This document shows positions 38,770-50,217 of a DNA stretch of 64,000 nucleotides, in pieces (the first letter of the stretch is position 1; every line of letters starts with the position of its first letter). Below the pieces are notes generated by a model. The model was given only the letters and a program-made list of their open reading frames with translations, ran no database searches and had not been told where the DNA came from. The position numbers were made by a program, and so were the translations under genes. Source of the DNA: Carallia brachiata (lineage: Eukaryota > Streptophyta > Magnoliopsida > Malpighiales > Rhizophoraceae); the NCBI GenBank assembly GCA_021464245.1, contig JADCRB010000017.1, positions 171,751 through 235,750 of the forward strand, given 5' to 3'.

Positions 38770-38960
38770 TGTTGGTGGGCCGGTGATTTTTGTGCCGAAT
38801 TATGTACCGAATGAAACTGAAACTGTTATTTTTGAAATTAAAACTGATATTTTTGAACCAATTGTTATTTTTACATTTCAAAAATATCAGTCGCAATTTT
38901 AAAAATAACAGCTGCGGTTTCGTTCAGTATAAAATTTCGAGACAAAAGTCCCCGGACACG
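38770..38960. repeat. Near-perfect 190-bp hairpin (MITE-like)
   Basis: The left arm (about 38780-38860: tgtgccgaa, cgaatgaaactg, ctgttatttttgaaatt, actgatatttttga) is mirrored by the right arm (38878-38955: caaaaatatcagt, aattttaaaaataacag, ggtttcgttca, ttcgagaca). Arms are about 75 bp with a loop of about 20 bp. It lies just upstream, in LINE sense, of the LINE fragment. Confidence 0.75.
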
Positions 38961-40599
38961 TAATTGCACTCTTCACATTATTGAGAAAATGATTGCAAAC
39001 ATTCGTATGTGACATGGTAATAATTCTCAAAGCCAGAATTGAGCGGAAAAAAAAAAAGAACTTATGGATATTACTTTCAAAATTGATCATTCAATTTATA
39101 AAGAAAAAAAATCTCTATTTTGTGGTCAACAAGGACTGGTGCTCAACTATTGGTAGGCCACTCCGTAGAACTCAAAAGCAATACTAGAAGCAATCAGAGG
39201 GATTTTCGCAGTTAGAAGACCTTTGGAATGAAAAATCTTGCAAAGTATGGTATAAATTTCAAAGTTTGAAAAATATCCTAAACAATGATATTTTAATTGC
39301 TTTAATCTCCCACACCCACTGAAATTTTTAAAATCTAAATTATACTTAAGGAAGGACAAAGTACAAAAAATTAATTGTAACAAAAATATTATGGAGACAC
39401 GGAAGCTACACAATTGTAAAAAATAAATCTACAAATATAATAATTAATAATTATGACCGAATAAAATATACCATTGGTTAAGGAGTAGCTGTTTTTTCCT
39501 GTGTATCCATAACTAAATTCTTAACCCAATACTGCAGTCGGCTTGATACTAGTTTAGTTAAGGAGTGTCCTTTTTGGATAAAAAATGCTTGTAACAGAAT
39601 GAAAATGAGCGCCCTTCTGTCCTTGGTTGCTTCAAATTTGAATCCACTGAATTGAGTGTGTAGACATATACTACTTTTCTCATTATAGCTCAACTGGTTA
39701 GTTGTTAATTTTTTAAGCATTTGTCAGGTAAAAATTGGTAGTACTTTACACCAATTTTTAGTATAACATTTTGAAATAGTTGAATACTCTTTGAGACAAA
39801 GTAAAAGTTGAGAGGTTTTAATGTAAGCACAGTTCTATATGTGAGTCTCATAATGGACCAAGACATAGACTAGACTACGAGTTCATGGACTTTATTAGAT
39901 GAGTCATGGAATTGGGCCAAGAGGCTTAAACATAAAGTTAGGTGTTGACCAAGTTTGCATAGCAATGTATAGCACCAAATTTCTTACGACATGTAGAACA
40001 TGGGGACGTGCTGATATGATTCTATCTTATTGACCGAGTATCAGGATAATACTCATTAGATCGTGTATAACTAAAAATTATGGGTAGATAAGACTTATTA
40101 AGATTAAGTGATGAATGATCATGGGAGATAAGACTTATTAGAATCAAGTCATGGATGAAATGGTGTGAAGATGAAAATTATCAGTCATAATAAAAATTAT
40201 AAGGAAATAGCGTTTATCTCCAAATTCTAAATAATTGAGGGTCTTAACTATATATAAACTTTATGAGTTTGTTATTTATACTCAGTGGGAGAAAAATTAC
40301 TCAGAGAGAAAGAGTGAAACACTGTCAAGACTTCAACGACTATTATTCTTTTGTATATTTTGTGATAAAGTAACAAAGGTTAAAAAATATTTCTGTATGC
40401 TCTTATGTTTTTTTTAAGTGTATGAGTTGAGTGCTTATTATAAAGTTTTGTTTGTGCAAATCATTTGTATGCAAGTTGATTGAGGATAAGTGTGATTTAG
40501 TGTCCCCATAAAATAAAAATTTAAAATAAAAATTTGAGTGAAAAATTTAATCTTGTTCCATTAAGTATGATAGAGTTTTAAATGGAGAAAGAATAAGGA
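38961..40599. other. Repeat-derived DNA without a supported gene
   Basis: A 38-bp unit around gagataagacttatta is tandemly duplicated at about 40083-40160. The stretch 39800-40600 is less AT-rich, as in old LTRs, but I found no matched ends. No exon is supported. Confidence 0.4.
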
Positions 40600-40960
40600 A
40601 AGACGATATATCAATGCCTAAGCTATGTAAAGGCAAAATGGTCAAAGCCAGAAATTTCGCTCAAGCTATTATTGAGACAGATTCCAAGGTGCTTTTTGAT
40701 GCGGTTCAAGGCCCTACACCGAAATGGCCACGGGAGACCAATTTAATCTTAGGAGATATTTTAGACATTTTGTCCTCATTTGCCTTTCATTCTATCCGCT
40801 TAATTTCACGAATAATTAATCAATCCGCGGATTAGTTTGCCGAACAAGGTTATCGATATATGTCCTATGAATTGAATGAGCAATCCATCCGAGGAACTTT
40901 CTTATCTTCTTTGTAATGATGTGATGAAATGATTCATATTTAAGTCAAAAAAAAAAAAAT
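40600..40960 (+). mobile_element. 5'-truncated LINE 3' end (RVT_3 RNase H-like remnant)
   Basis: The reading frame has AQAIIETDSKVLFDAVQG and IRLISRIINQSAD, matching the RNase H-like C-terminal domain of plant LINE polyproteins. It hits a TAG at 40833 and continues in the same frame as FAEQGYRYMSYELNEQS to a second stop near 40915. A poly(A) tail at 40947-40959 follows. This is a different LINE lineage from the one at 38373-38750. Confidence 0.75.
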
Positions 40961-41405
40961 AAAATAAAAGCTATTTAAAGGCAGAGAACACATTTCATTG
41001 GCCATGTTGCGGCGATTTTTTTTTTTTTGGACCGTCAATTCTGCTGTCATGTAGCACATCATTGGTCATCAAACAATCAGAATATACCAACAAAAATTAA
41101 TGTTCTATTCTGTGTTTGTGACCCAAAATGCAGTTTCAATACACTACTGTCTGTGCTTATGTCCAGATTCAGGTGATCATCAATGGCACCTCTGTGTCTA
41201 CAAATTCCATGGCATAGCAAACAGCACTAAAAGAATTTAAAACACAGTTAAGAGCCAACTATGCAAGACAGATACCTTGACCATTCAAAATATGAAAAAG
41301 AAGAAACCAAAAACTGGGGAGGACTTGCAACTGATAAAAACCAAACTGGTTGCTGCTTCCCCCAGTTATATATATACTGTGTTTTCTCCGTTCACTCCAT
41401 TACTG

Positions 41406-42445
41406 TTAAAGGCCTCTTCTCTTCTCTTTAACCTCGAGCAGAGGCATCTTGTCTTTTTCTCTCACTCTTTCCCTTGTCTCACAGGAAACGCCACCAAAAT
41501 CCTTATCTGTTGACCCTTTCTTCGAGCCCTTTCTGGCCAGTTTTTTCAACTCAGAGCAGAATTCTGTAATCTGATTCAATATCTCCCTTCCTCCTACCAA
41601 GTTCCTAGCTGAAAATGTACTCCTTAGCCGTGCCTTGGTCGAAGATCTCGCATGGGATTCGTGCAATTCTTGCCTCTCCTCGGCACTTGATATGCTCACT
41701 GTTTCCTTTAACATGTTCTTGTCAACGAGAGGTGAACTGGGTGTGTTTGGGTTCCTGTTTTCAGTGTCTTCTCTAAAGTTGTGTGCAGCTTTGGAATTGG
41801 ACACTTTGGCTTTAAGGGTCTGTGGATTTGGAATTTCTGGTTTCTCACCTACCATCTCTGCAGAAAAAAGAGGAACTTTTCGCTTGAATTGAATGCATTG
41901 AAACAATAGAACCGATTGCTTGGCTTTCACTTTGGAGAATGTACTGAAATTCAATTATATATATATACCTGCGACTTCTGTCCCTGAAGGGAAGCACTTC
42001 GGATATACTAACCGATCTTAGAAATTTCACCTGAAGAGAAACAAGCCCATTAAGCCAATTTGGCCTGAATTGGTGCTAGTGAAGGCATCCAAATTAAATG
42101 AAAAACAAGTAAAAACCTTTAAATTGCGTGTTGATTTTAGATAATCTTCAGCAGTCTTTGGATGCCTGCAGTCTGCAACAATTAAACGAACAAAAGGTTA
42201 TTTTCCTGGATGCCAAACAAGAAGCAATTGAACTTCTCAAAACAACAGAGAGAAAGAGAGAGAGAGAGAGAGGGAGGATTGAAAAGGGTCAAACCGGGTT
42301 TGCAGAACCAAGAATCGACATCGATGGGTGGGTCGTCCGGGGCAGAGAAATCGACCCACTGAGGCGCACCCAAGTCCTCGTAGTTGTCATCCACGACAAA
42401 CACAGAGTCAATGTTGTTCCAGTCAATGGTTTCTTCTGGCTCCAT
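41406..42445 (-). CDS. Small plant-specific protein of unknown function (4 exons)
   Basis: Exons (minus): 42445-42295, 42172-42117, 42030-41969 and about 41857-41406. The first exon reads IDSVFVVDDNYEDLGAPQWV then DFSAP and WFCKP; the second DCRHPKTAEDYLK. The last exon is basic and serine-rich and ends with STFSARNLVGGREILNQ, ITEFCSELKKLARKGSKKG and PLLEVKEKR. The W-x-D N-terminus and the C-terminal block look like a conserved plant family, loosely reminiscent of TPX2-like microtubule proteins, but I cannot name it. Junctions 1-2 and 2-3 close in phase. Exon 3 to 4 does not: the good GTATAT donor at 41968 and CTGCAG acceptor at 41858 are off by one base. A weak AA/GTCGCA donor seven bases earlier would restore the frame; otherwise this is a frameshift. 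Confidence 0.65.
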
Positions 42446-42785
42446 TCCTTTTCAATTTCCTGCAAAAGATACACCCCAAAGGAAAAAAAAAAAAAGATGT
42501 GAGATTTTATTGCTTCACAAGTAGAATTGCAATAGAAACGCAACCTAAAAATAGAAAAAATCTCTGGTGAGGTTTGCAGTGCAATTTGGAAACACTGGGA
42601 GAGCCTGGTGGTGGTGTTTGGGGAAGAGAGAAGGGGATTTTTGGCAGAGACTGTGAAGGCAGGCAATTTTGTTATTGTAAGGGGATTTTGTAAGGTCAAG
42701 AAATAGGTGGCAGCTGTTTGAAAACCCTTTTTCGACCGTTGGAGGCATTTATTACCTTTTTCCGGCCTGTTTGGCATTTATTTCT

Positions 42786-43985
42786 TTAAGCCCCGTTTGG
42801 TTTATTTTTTACAAAAAAAAAAAAAAAAACAGAAAAGATGTGGGAGAGGGGAGGGAGGGGATGGAAAAGGGAAAAGTGTTTTTTAAAGAAAAAAACAAAT
42901 TAGGAAAATAATAAAAAATACTTTCTCATTTTATTTTTCACTTTTTTTTCTATATTTTTTCTTACAATTTTTTCTCTCTCTATCCACTATCTTTACCATA
43001 TCTCTCTTTACTCATTGTCTCTCTATCCCTCTATATTTTTTCTCTGTCTACTCTTTCTCTCTCTACCCTCTCTCTCTTCTTTTTCTCTCTGTACTCATTC
43101 TTTCTCTACCCTTTCTCTCCTTTTTCTCTCTTTATTGTTCTCTCTGCTCATTCTCCTTCTACCCAATCTCTCTATCATTTTTCTCCCTCAACCATTCTCT
43201 CTACTCATTCTCTTTCTATCCTCTCTATCTCTCTCTCTCTCTCTCTTCTCTCTCTATACCATTCTCTATCCACTCACTCTCTCTCCTTTTTTCTTGCTCT
43301 ACCATTCTCTCTACTCATTCTCTCTCTACCCTCTCTTTCTCTCTCTCTCTCTCTTTTCTCTCTACCATTCTCCGTCTACCCACGCTCTCTCTCTTTTTTC
43401 TCTCTCTGCCCTCTCTCTCCTTTTTCTCTCTCTACTATTTTCTCTATGCATTCTCTCTTTACCCAGACTCTATTTCCTTTTTCTTGCTTTATTAGTCTCT
43501 TTACTCATTATCTTTCTACCCTCTCTTTTTATCATTCTCTTTACTCATTGTTTCTCTACCATCTCTCTCTTTTCTCTCTTTGTCATTCTCTCTACTCATT
43601 TTCTCTCTACCCTCTCTATCTCTCATTTTTCTCTCTCTACCATTCTGTTTACTCATTCTTTCTCTACCCTTTCTCTCTCTTTTCTCTCTCTGCCATTCTC
43701 TCTACTCATTCTCTTTCTACCCTCTTTCTCTCTCATTTTTCTCATTCTACCATTTTCTCTACTTATTCTCTTTCTACCCCCTCTCTCTCTCTCTCTTTCC
43801 TATTCCTCTCTCTCTATTCATACTATTTTTATTATTTCTCTCAGTATCCTTTTTCTATCCACTTTTTTATTCTTATAAAAAAATGATAGTAACAAATACA
43901 AAAATTCAGCAAATAGTAAAAATAAAAAAATAAAAAATAAAAAATAGAAATAAAAAATTAACAGCGTATCCGAACGCGGCCTTAA
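42786..43985. mobile_element. 1.2-kb TIR element carrying a polypyrimidine minisatellite
   Basis: The left end ttaagccccgtttgg is mirrored by the right end ccgaacgcggccttaa, a type of end frequent in plant non-autonomous hAT-like elements. Between the ends lie A-rich subterminal stretches and a pyrimidine-only tandem array of about 900 bp. No transposase is present. The class is inferred from the ends only. Confidence 0.6.
42975..43880. repeat. Polypyrimidine minisatellite (about 0.9 kb)
   Basis: Degenerate copies of a unit of about 30 bases built from ctctctacc, attctctctactcattctc and tttctctctctt are repeated some 25-30 times. Purines are scarce, so all three plus-strand frames stay open for long distances (one for 287 codons); these are not genes. 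The complementary strand is almost purely A/G, which can form triplex DNA. Confidence 0.85.
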
Positions 43986-46900
43986 CTTTTATATTCTTGT
44001 TCCCTTCTCCCTCTTTCATTTTTTGTTTTTGGCTAAAACAAGGCTTATAAATTATGAACTATCCCTCCATCGGCTCAAAAATAATTTTATCGCATTCAAT
44101 ATTCTTGATGAGAATTTTCTTTCGAACAAATCTCAAGTTGGTATTACACTCAGGTTTAAAGGTGTGCTTTGATTTTAACGCTAACATTTAGTAGAATGAG
44201 ATTGTGTCATTGAATGTAATGTGTTCAAATCAGAATTTCCCCATAAGTCTTGTGCCTAACCCAGATGATTGCATGCTCCGTTGTATCCTGCCAAGCCTAT
44301 CGGATTTTCCTTTTTCTTTATTCTTTGATTGTTGATTGAAGCATCAAACAAGAAGAGGTTAAATAGTGAATTGTCTTTTGTTCGTAACAATATTAACTTT
44401 TTTTTTTACTTGCCTTCTGGCTGACTGAAAACATTTAGCTGCTATGTCGAGAATATTTATTTTCCATTTTTTTTTCTGTCCATTAAAAAATCCATTGTTC
44501 CACCATTTTATTAATTCAAATTATAACGTTAAAAAAAACTGAGACAAATGCTCTGACTTGGATGCCAATTTCTTTGACTCGCTTAATTCCAATCTGGACT
44601 GCCATAAGCCTTTTATTCGTCAATACTCAATGGCTTTGCCTCGGTGGCTATCTAAATTGAATTGTGTTAAGACACTCAGATATTTTCAAGGACGTTGTTA
44701 CATGCACCGAGCTAGTGCGGTGCACCGCTCACCTAGTATGAATATTATATTATTTTTTAAAAAATTAAAAATTAAATTTAGATAAATATTTGTTTTAAAA
44801 TATAATGTGTAGATATTATATGAAATTTTTTATAATTTTTTTCATTTAAATTTTTTTAATAAATTAAAAAAAATAATTATTATATTTATGTGTTTATAAA
44901 TATATACTTAACATTTTTATATTTTTAAATAGTTTAAAAAAGAAAAATGTTTAATAGACTGGTAAAGTGGAGAAATGGAGAAAGGAGGAGAGGAAGAGCA
45001 CAGATACAAAGCGGCGGGACTGATAATGGGATTCACAGACTTTTATAAAAGCGCACGGTTTTAAATGCAGAAATTTTAGCTCTAAAAATTGTTTGAATAC
45101 TAATAACTGTAATTTTTAATAATAATATAAATATTTAAATAATAAAAATAAAAAATAAAATTTTATTATTAAAAATATAAATATTGTTACTTAAAATTAA
45201 AAATTTATTACTTTTTAGATACTTTTTCGAATTAAAAAACATCCAACTCCAAAACTTTTCCCTAAACATATATTTTGTATATAATGATTAAGATTAATGT
45301 GTAAAATGTAAAGAAAAAAAAATTAACATGTAACAAGCCCAAATTCAATATGTAACCCACCGAGATAAAAGAAAGTGAATTTACAGTCTTAACATCCGAC
45401 AATTACTTTACTTGTCCTATTGAAAAAATGACATGAATAAGGGGATGATTGCAGTGAAGTCCCAATCTAGTTACTAACCCATATTGAACGGCATGCTAGC
45501 AGTTAATTGTCCATTATTATTTTATTTGAATTTTCTTTTTGTTATTTGAAATGTTGGTCTCATTGGAGATACACCGATATATCATATTGATGGCTTAATT
45601 ATTGGTAGTCTCATTTGGGATTATATCAATGAAAATCTCCCTGTCTTCCGGTTTTCATAGACTTAATGGCTTATTTGGAGTGAAAAGGATATATAGAATT
45701 CATTCTATCAACTTATTGTTCGTTTGGTATTATAGTTTTTGAATTGCAAAAATTCAAATGAATTTACATACTTAAAAAATATATTAATGTGATATAATTA
45801 AATAATTCTCAAAAAGTATGTGACAATAAGGTGTGTTGAAGAATCCTATAATGTGGTCTGGTTGTAATAAATTACATCTACAGATACAAAAATATACAAG
45901 GATTATAATCTTTTTATTGCATTGTTATATCATGTGCAACTTAATTTTAATACATATACTAGACATTGTCTTACAAATAAAATAATTATATTGCAACAAC
46001 ATAAAACTTCTAATTTGACAATGATGATTGCCAAAATCTTACTTTTATTAAAATCAAATTTCTATAATTATAAGATTTTCTAATACAAATAATTGACCCA
46101 GTTAGCAGTACTTGAAGCGACGAATAAATTTACATCATCTTAACGTACATTTACAAGTGCAATCGTCCGCACAATATTAAAACTCCGAGAAAATTCTTGC
46201 AAAACCAAAGCCAAACTTTATAAAGAAGTTAATCAAACAAGAAGCAATTGTAAGCATGCGGATATCTACATCATATAAAAGAAACTAAAATAGGGAAATT
46301 TCCTTCCAACTTCCAAGTCCCGCATGGGTTACTGCTGACCGCTGAGAAAGGCAACTTTTCATTAATATAGACAAAATCAGTAGGTGGGGTTCAAATCCAC
46401 CAAATCTCACTTCCCCCTCTCAAATACTCATTAAGATTCTTATAGACAAAAAAAAAAAAAAATCTCATTTATCACGCTCTCACTAATATCCTATTTGTTT
46501 GGCAATTTAAAATGATCATGCTTAAAGATTAATACATTAACTATTATTGTCCAATCACATTTATAGTACCATTACCAAGTTGAAATCCCTAAAAAGCTTA
46601 TACTAACGGTAGTATTGCATGCGCATGGGCCTTGACACAAGATAACAAAATTTGAGTTTCATACTTCTCCGATAACTAGTTAGGATATTTTAGTTGGAAC
46701 TTCTTAATTTTGTGTTCGATTATTCATTACTCTGCTCTCTTTTCTCTCTCTCTCTCTCTCTCTGTTTTTTTTTAATACTTTGTGGTCTTTCCTTGTAAAC
46801 AAAAAAATAGATCAATTACAATCATCAGCCTTGCCAAGCGTAATTACTAATTTGTCTAATTAATTGGCTGTATATTACTTTTAGTTTGATCAATGTGATT

Positions 46901-47820
46901 GGACTATCAAACTTGATATGTTTAACGTTATAATTTATCACACTAGGTTCTACTTGTTAAATGGTGATGCTTAAAATTAAATTAAAATTATCGATACATG
47001 TTTCCATGATATCACTGTAAAGAAGATTGAGTATGAGATAAGGCATATAACGCAATCCTCCTTTTTTCAGTCTCGTTGTCCTTTGCTTCATAATTGATTT
47101 GCTAGAGCCTTATGACTTGGGAATGGCAAAATATTGACACTGTGTTGTGTTTGAATAAGAAAGTATGGAAAAAGAAAGAGAGCAAATAGGGAGGTGAAGA
47201 AAGTCTTGTGTTTGTCAATAGGCAATGAGAGGGTCAAAAACAAAAAATTTTTTGTTTGAGAAAAAAATAAAAATAAGAAAAGTAATGCGTATGACAATAT
47301 AAATTTTACTTTTCATAATAAAACTATTATATTGCATATAATATGCATAATAAAGTCATCTAATATGAATGGTAAGGGGAATCAACAATTTTCCTTCATT
47401 TTGGATGAAAGAATTTGGTAGATAAAAAAAAAATAATGCTCATTTCTCTTAAAAACATTTCTCAATCACAATGATCAATTATGTCCCTTATATTTCTCTC
47501 TCCCTCTTTTTTTCTCCCGCTCTTTAACAATATAAGAGAGCGAATGTGGGAGCACAAGAGAGGATCAGAGTGTCAACTTGTGATCGGTGAGAAGGAGGCC
47601 GGTGGGATAGTTGGGATTTTATTGCAAAGCCTTTCCGAGGAATGCCAATGCCAATGCATGCAGGTGAATTAGGCCGAAATGTGACCGACCCAGAAAAAAC
47701 AATGGACGGTTGCACATATTTAATTACAGAACATGGAGGCTGGCATGCTTCATTTTTAGGTACCCATGTAATTAAATATTGAGTTCAACACCCAATTGTT
47801 TCTTCTGGTGTTAGAAATGA
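43986..47820. other. AT-rich gene-free DNA
   Basis: I see no supported exon in about 3.8 kb. There are scattered A/T runs and a (CT)n run at about 46741-46763. Short open frames near 44558 and 47088 have no family signature. Confidence 0.45.
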
Positions 47821-48272
47821 GAAAATAAGGTCATACCTTACGGATTTATAAAAAAAAATTGTGTCGCTTTATCGTATACACTATCGTTATATTAAATTAC
47901 CTAAACAACATACTCTTGAAGCTCAACAAAAATCACAAAATCACTTCCAACCGTATCGATACATATGTACATTAAATCCAATAAATATTTTGCGAAATTT
48001 ACGAACTCTTCAATTATTAGACCACCGCAATAACCAGTGGCTCACCCAATTTTTTCTCAGTACGATTGAACACCACCATCACTCTTGGTTCATTTCGCGA
48101 CCACTTCTGCTTTGGTGGTTTTTAAATTGCCCCTCGGCAGAAAGGGTGAACACAAATGCCCAATTTATGAGTCAAAAGTCTTACTTCTGGTTTCTTTTCG
48201 GTGTTTACACGATGTCTTTTGCATTTAAAGATCTTTTACATAACTTTTCCTACGTACAAATCATAATTTAAG
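47821..48272 (+). other. Orphan 150-codon open frame without ATG
   Basis: An uninterrupted frame of about 150 codons, less AT-rich than its flanks. It has no internal ATG near the 5' end, so it is probably a fragment. It contains YRYICTLNPINILRNLRTLQ, TQFFLSTIEHHHHSW and KSYFWFLFGVYTMSFAFKDL, with many H, W and F residues and non-repetitive codons. I do not recognise the family. It could be a remnant of a mobile element or an endogenous viral sequence; nothing in it decides this. Confidence 0.3.
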
Positions 48273-49309
48273 ATGCTCCTTAATTATTTTTTTTTAAAAA
48301 CATCTCTTTAATTCTAATTAACTTTAATGTTCAGGTCATATGCATATTTTTTCCAGAAGAACTGTTACAATCTAAGTATTGGTAGCTGCAGTATTGGCTT
48401 AAAACGTAAAAAAAGCATTGGCAACTGCAGTAGAATTCGATCTATGATCTGCATCTTTGATTTACACATAAAACGATAAAATTGCATCAATTTAACACAT
48501 TTTAGACATCATCTCATATAATTCAGTGTCATGATCTCATTATTAATTTAGAATTTTTTTTAAACATATAATTATAATTTACGAAAAAACTACAATACGT
48601 AAATGGGCAGTCAATAATTATAATAGAGTAATCAAAAAGGATGGATGGACAGGGAAGGGAGGCAGACAGGCGGGGTCCTGTTTTTCTCTTTTGAAAGAAA
48701 TTTATGATGTGCAAATATGTAAAATAGAATGTACAAATGAGTGTAACATGATATTCACCCCAAATTTTCTAACTTAATTGTTTGTACTTTATAGAATAGA
48801 GCTAAAGTCGCTCAGAAACTATATCCTTCTTGTTTGCCTTCTATCCAAGAGTTCTATTTAATTGGACTCTTCACTTTAAAATAATATCTTTTTATAGATA
48901 CTAAATTTGCTATATTATTTTTGTTAGAGAAACAAGAACCATTATAAATATATAAGTTATAGGCTTTGTGAACTAACGCCAGAGTTACCTCTCATTTTTT
49001 ATGACTTGTTCAACCACTTTCATAAGAATAAACCCACGACTCGAATATCAACAGAACAAAGCGAGATTTCATCATTAGAGATCTCAGCGTATCCAGTCTA
49101 AAATCAACACCAGTTAAACTTTTACCAACCATTGGATCACTTAGCAAATGTCAAGAGATAGTACAGACATGAAGACTCGAACCTGAATTGGTAACGTGAA
49201 AATATGTCAACTCACTAATAAATTATTATCTCGAGTGATGAATTAACTACATTCATCGGTGATAAAGCTCATTAATTAAATAGTACATAATGGTATCTTT
49301 GTTTTGTTA
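48273..49309. other. Gene-free DNA
   Basis: AT-rich, with no supported exon, RNA gene or sharp repeat. Confidence 0.45.
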
Positions 49310-49640
49310 TAGAAAAGTAGGTAAAGAAAGAATTTATAATCATTATTCTGTTAATTTTTTATCACCTTTTTTTTCTTAATTTTATCTATTTATCCAGCCA
49401 ACTTATTTTTCTCATCACTTATTTTTCACAAATTATGATTTATTTTTTTTATTTTTTCTCACAACTTTATCTACTTATCTAAATAACTTATTTCCCTTAT
49501 TAGTTTTTCTCTTAAAAATTACTATCATTTTATTTTACACTTTATTTCTCATAAATTTTTCTATTTATCTAAATAATTTTATTTTTTCATAATATTTTTT
49601 TATTCCTTTCTTTCTACGTCTTTTTTCTCACTCCAAGGAC
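49310..49640. mobile_element. AT-rich non-autonomous element, family J copy 2 (opposite strand)
   Basis: Repeated phrases such as ttatctatttatcta, aactta, tttctcataaatttttc and tcattttattttacacttta are the complement of the repeats at 29975-30515. The unit recurs about three times. Ends are not sharp. Confidence 0.4.
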
Positions 49641-50143
49641 ACCGTAAGAGTTGGTACAAATTAGTGAATTACAAAGAGTATTACCCAACGCGCCGGAAAA
49701 AAACGAAAGAAAAAGGAAAACTTAAAATGGAAGGAAAAAGACTCTAAATTTTGTGAGGCAAGAGTGGAGCCAAATTTAAAGAAAAGTGCCACCGCAAACA
49801 CAAACTCTCAAGGTGGCGGCCTCTGCCTCTGCATCAGGCCTCTGTTGCCGCCGCGCATCAGCTTCTCATTCATCCACTATTCATTCATTTTCCCCGCCTT
49901 CGCCAATTGCCCATAAAAATCCAGACGCCGTGCCACATCAAGCAAAACAAAGCAACAATCTCACACACACTCTCTCTCTCTCGAACATTTTGTAGCCTTG
50001 AAATTATCGCCCGTCCTCCTACACACACACACACATATAAACACACAATCTCTCTATCTTTTTTTCGCTCTGGTACATGTAGTTGTCATCTAAATAGGAT
50101 TGGTCTCCCCCTCTCTCTGCAACAACTTGGCTCTTTGTTTGTT

Positions 50144-50168
50144 GAAGAAGAAGAAGAAGAAGAAGAAA
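50144..50168 (+). repeat. (GAA)n tract in the LPAT2 5' leader
   Basis: Eight GAA units lie 50 bases before the start ATG, next to CT-rich leader text at 49965-50060. Such tracts are common in plant 5' UTRs. Confidence 0.8.
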
Positions 50169-50217
50169 GCTGGTGGCTGTTGGGCTGCAGGGAAGTGGAA
50201 GTGGGTTGGGGGGGGGG

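Noticed and set aside
39800..40600. Possible solo LTR next to the plus-strand LINE end
   Set aside because: No matched ends, target duplication or second copy could be found by eye.
42289..42777. 162-codon minus-strand frame overlapping the start of the small unknown gene
   Set aside because: It runs in a different frame over the first exon, whose own frame joins in phase to exons 2 and 3; this one does not.
43015..43878. 287-codon open frame rich in Ser, Leu and Phe
   Set aside because: It is a by-product of a pyrimidine-only tandem repeat; the other two plus frames are also open and the text is a degenerate repeat.
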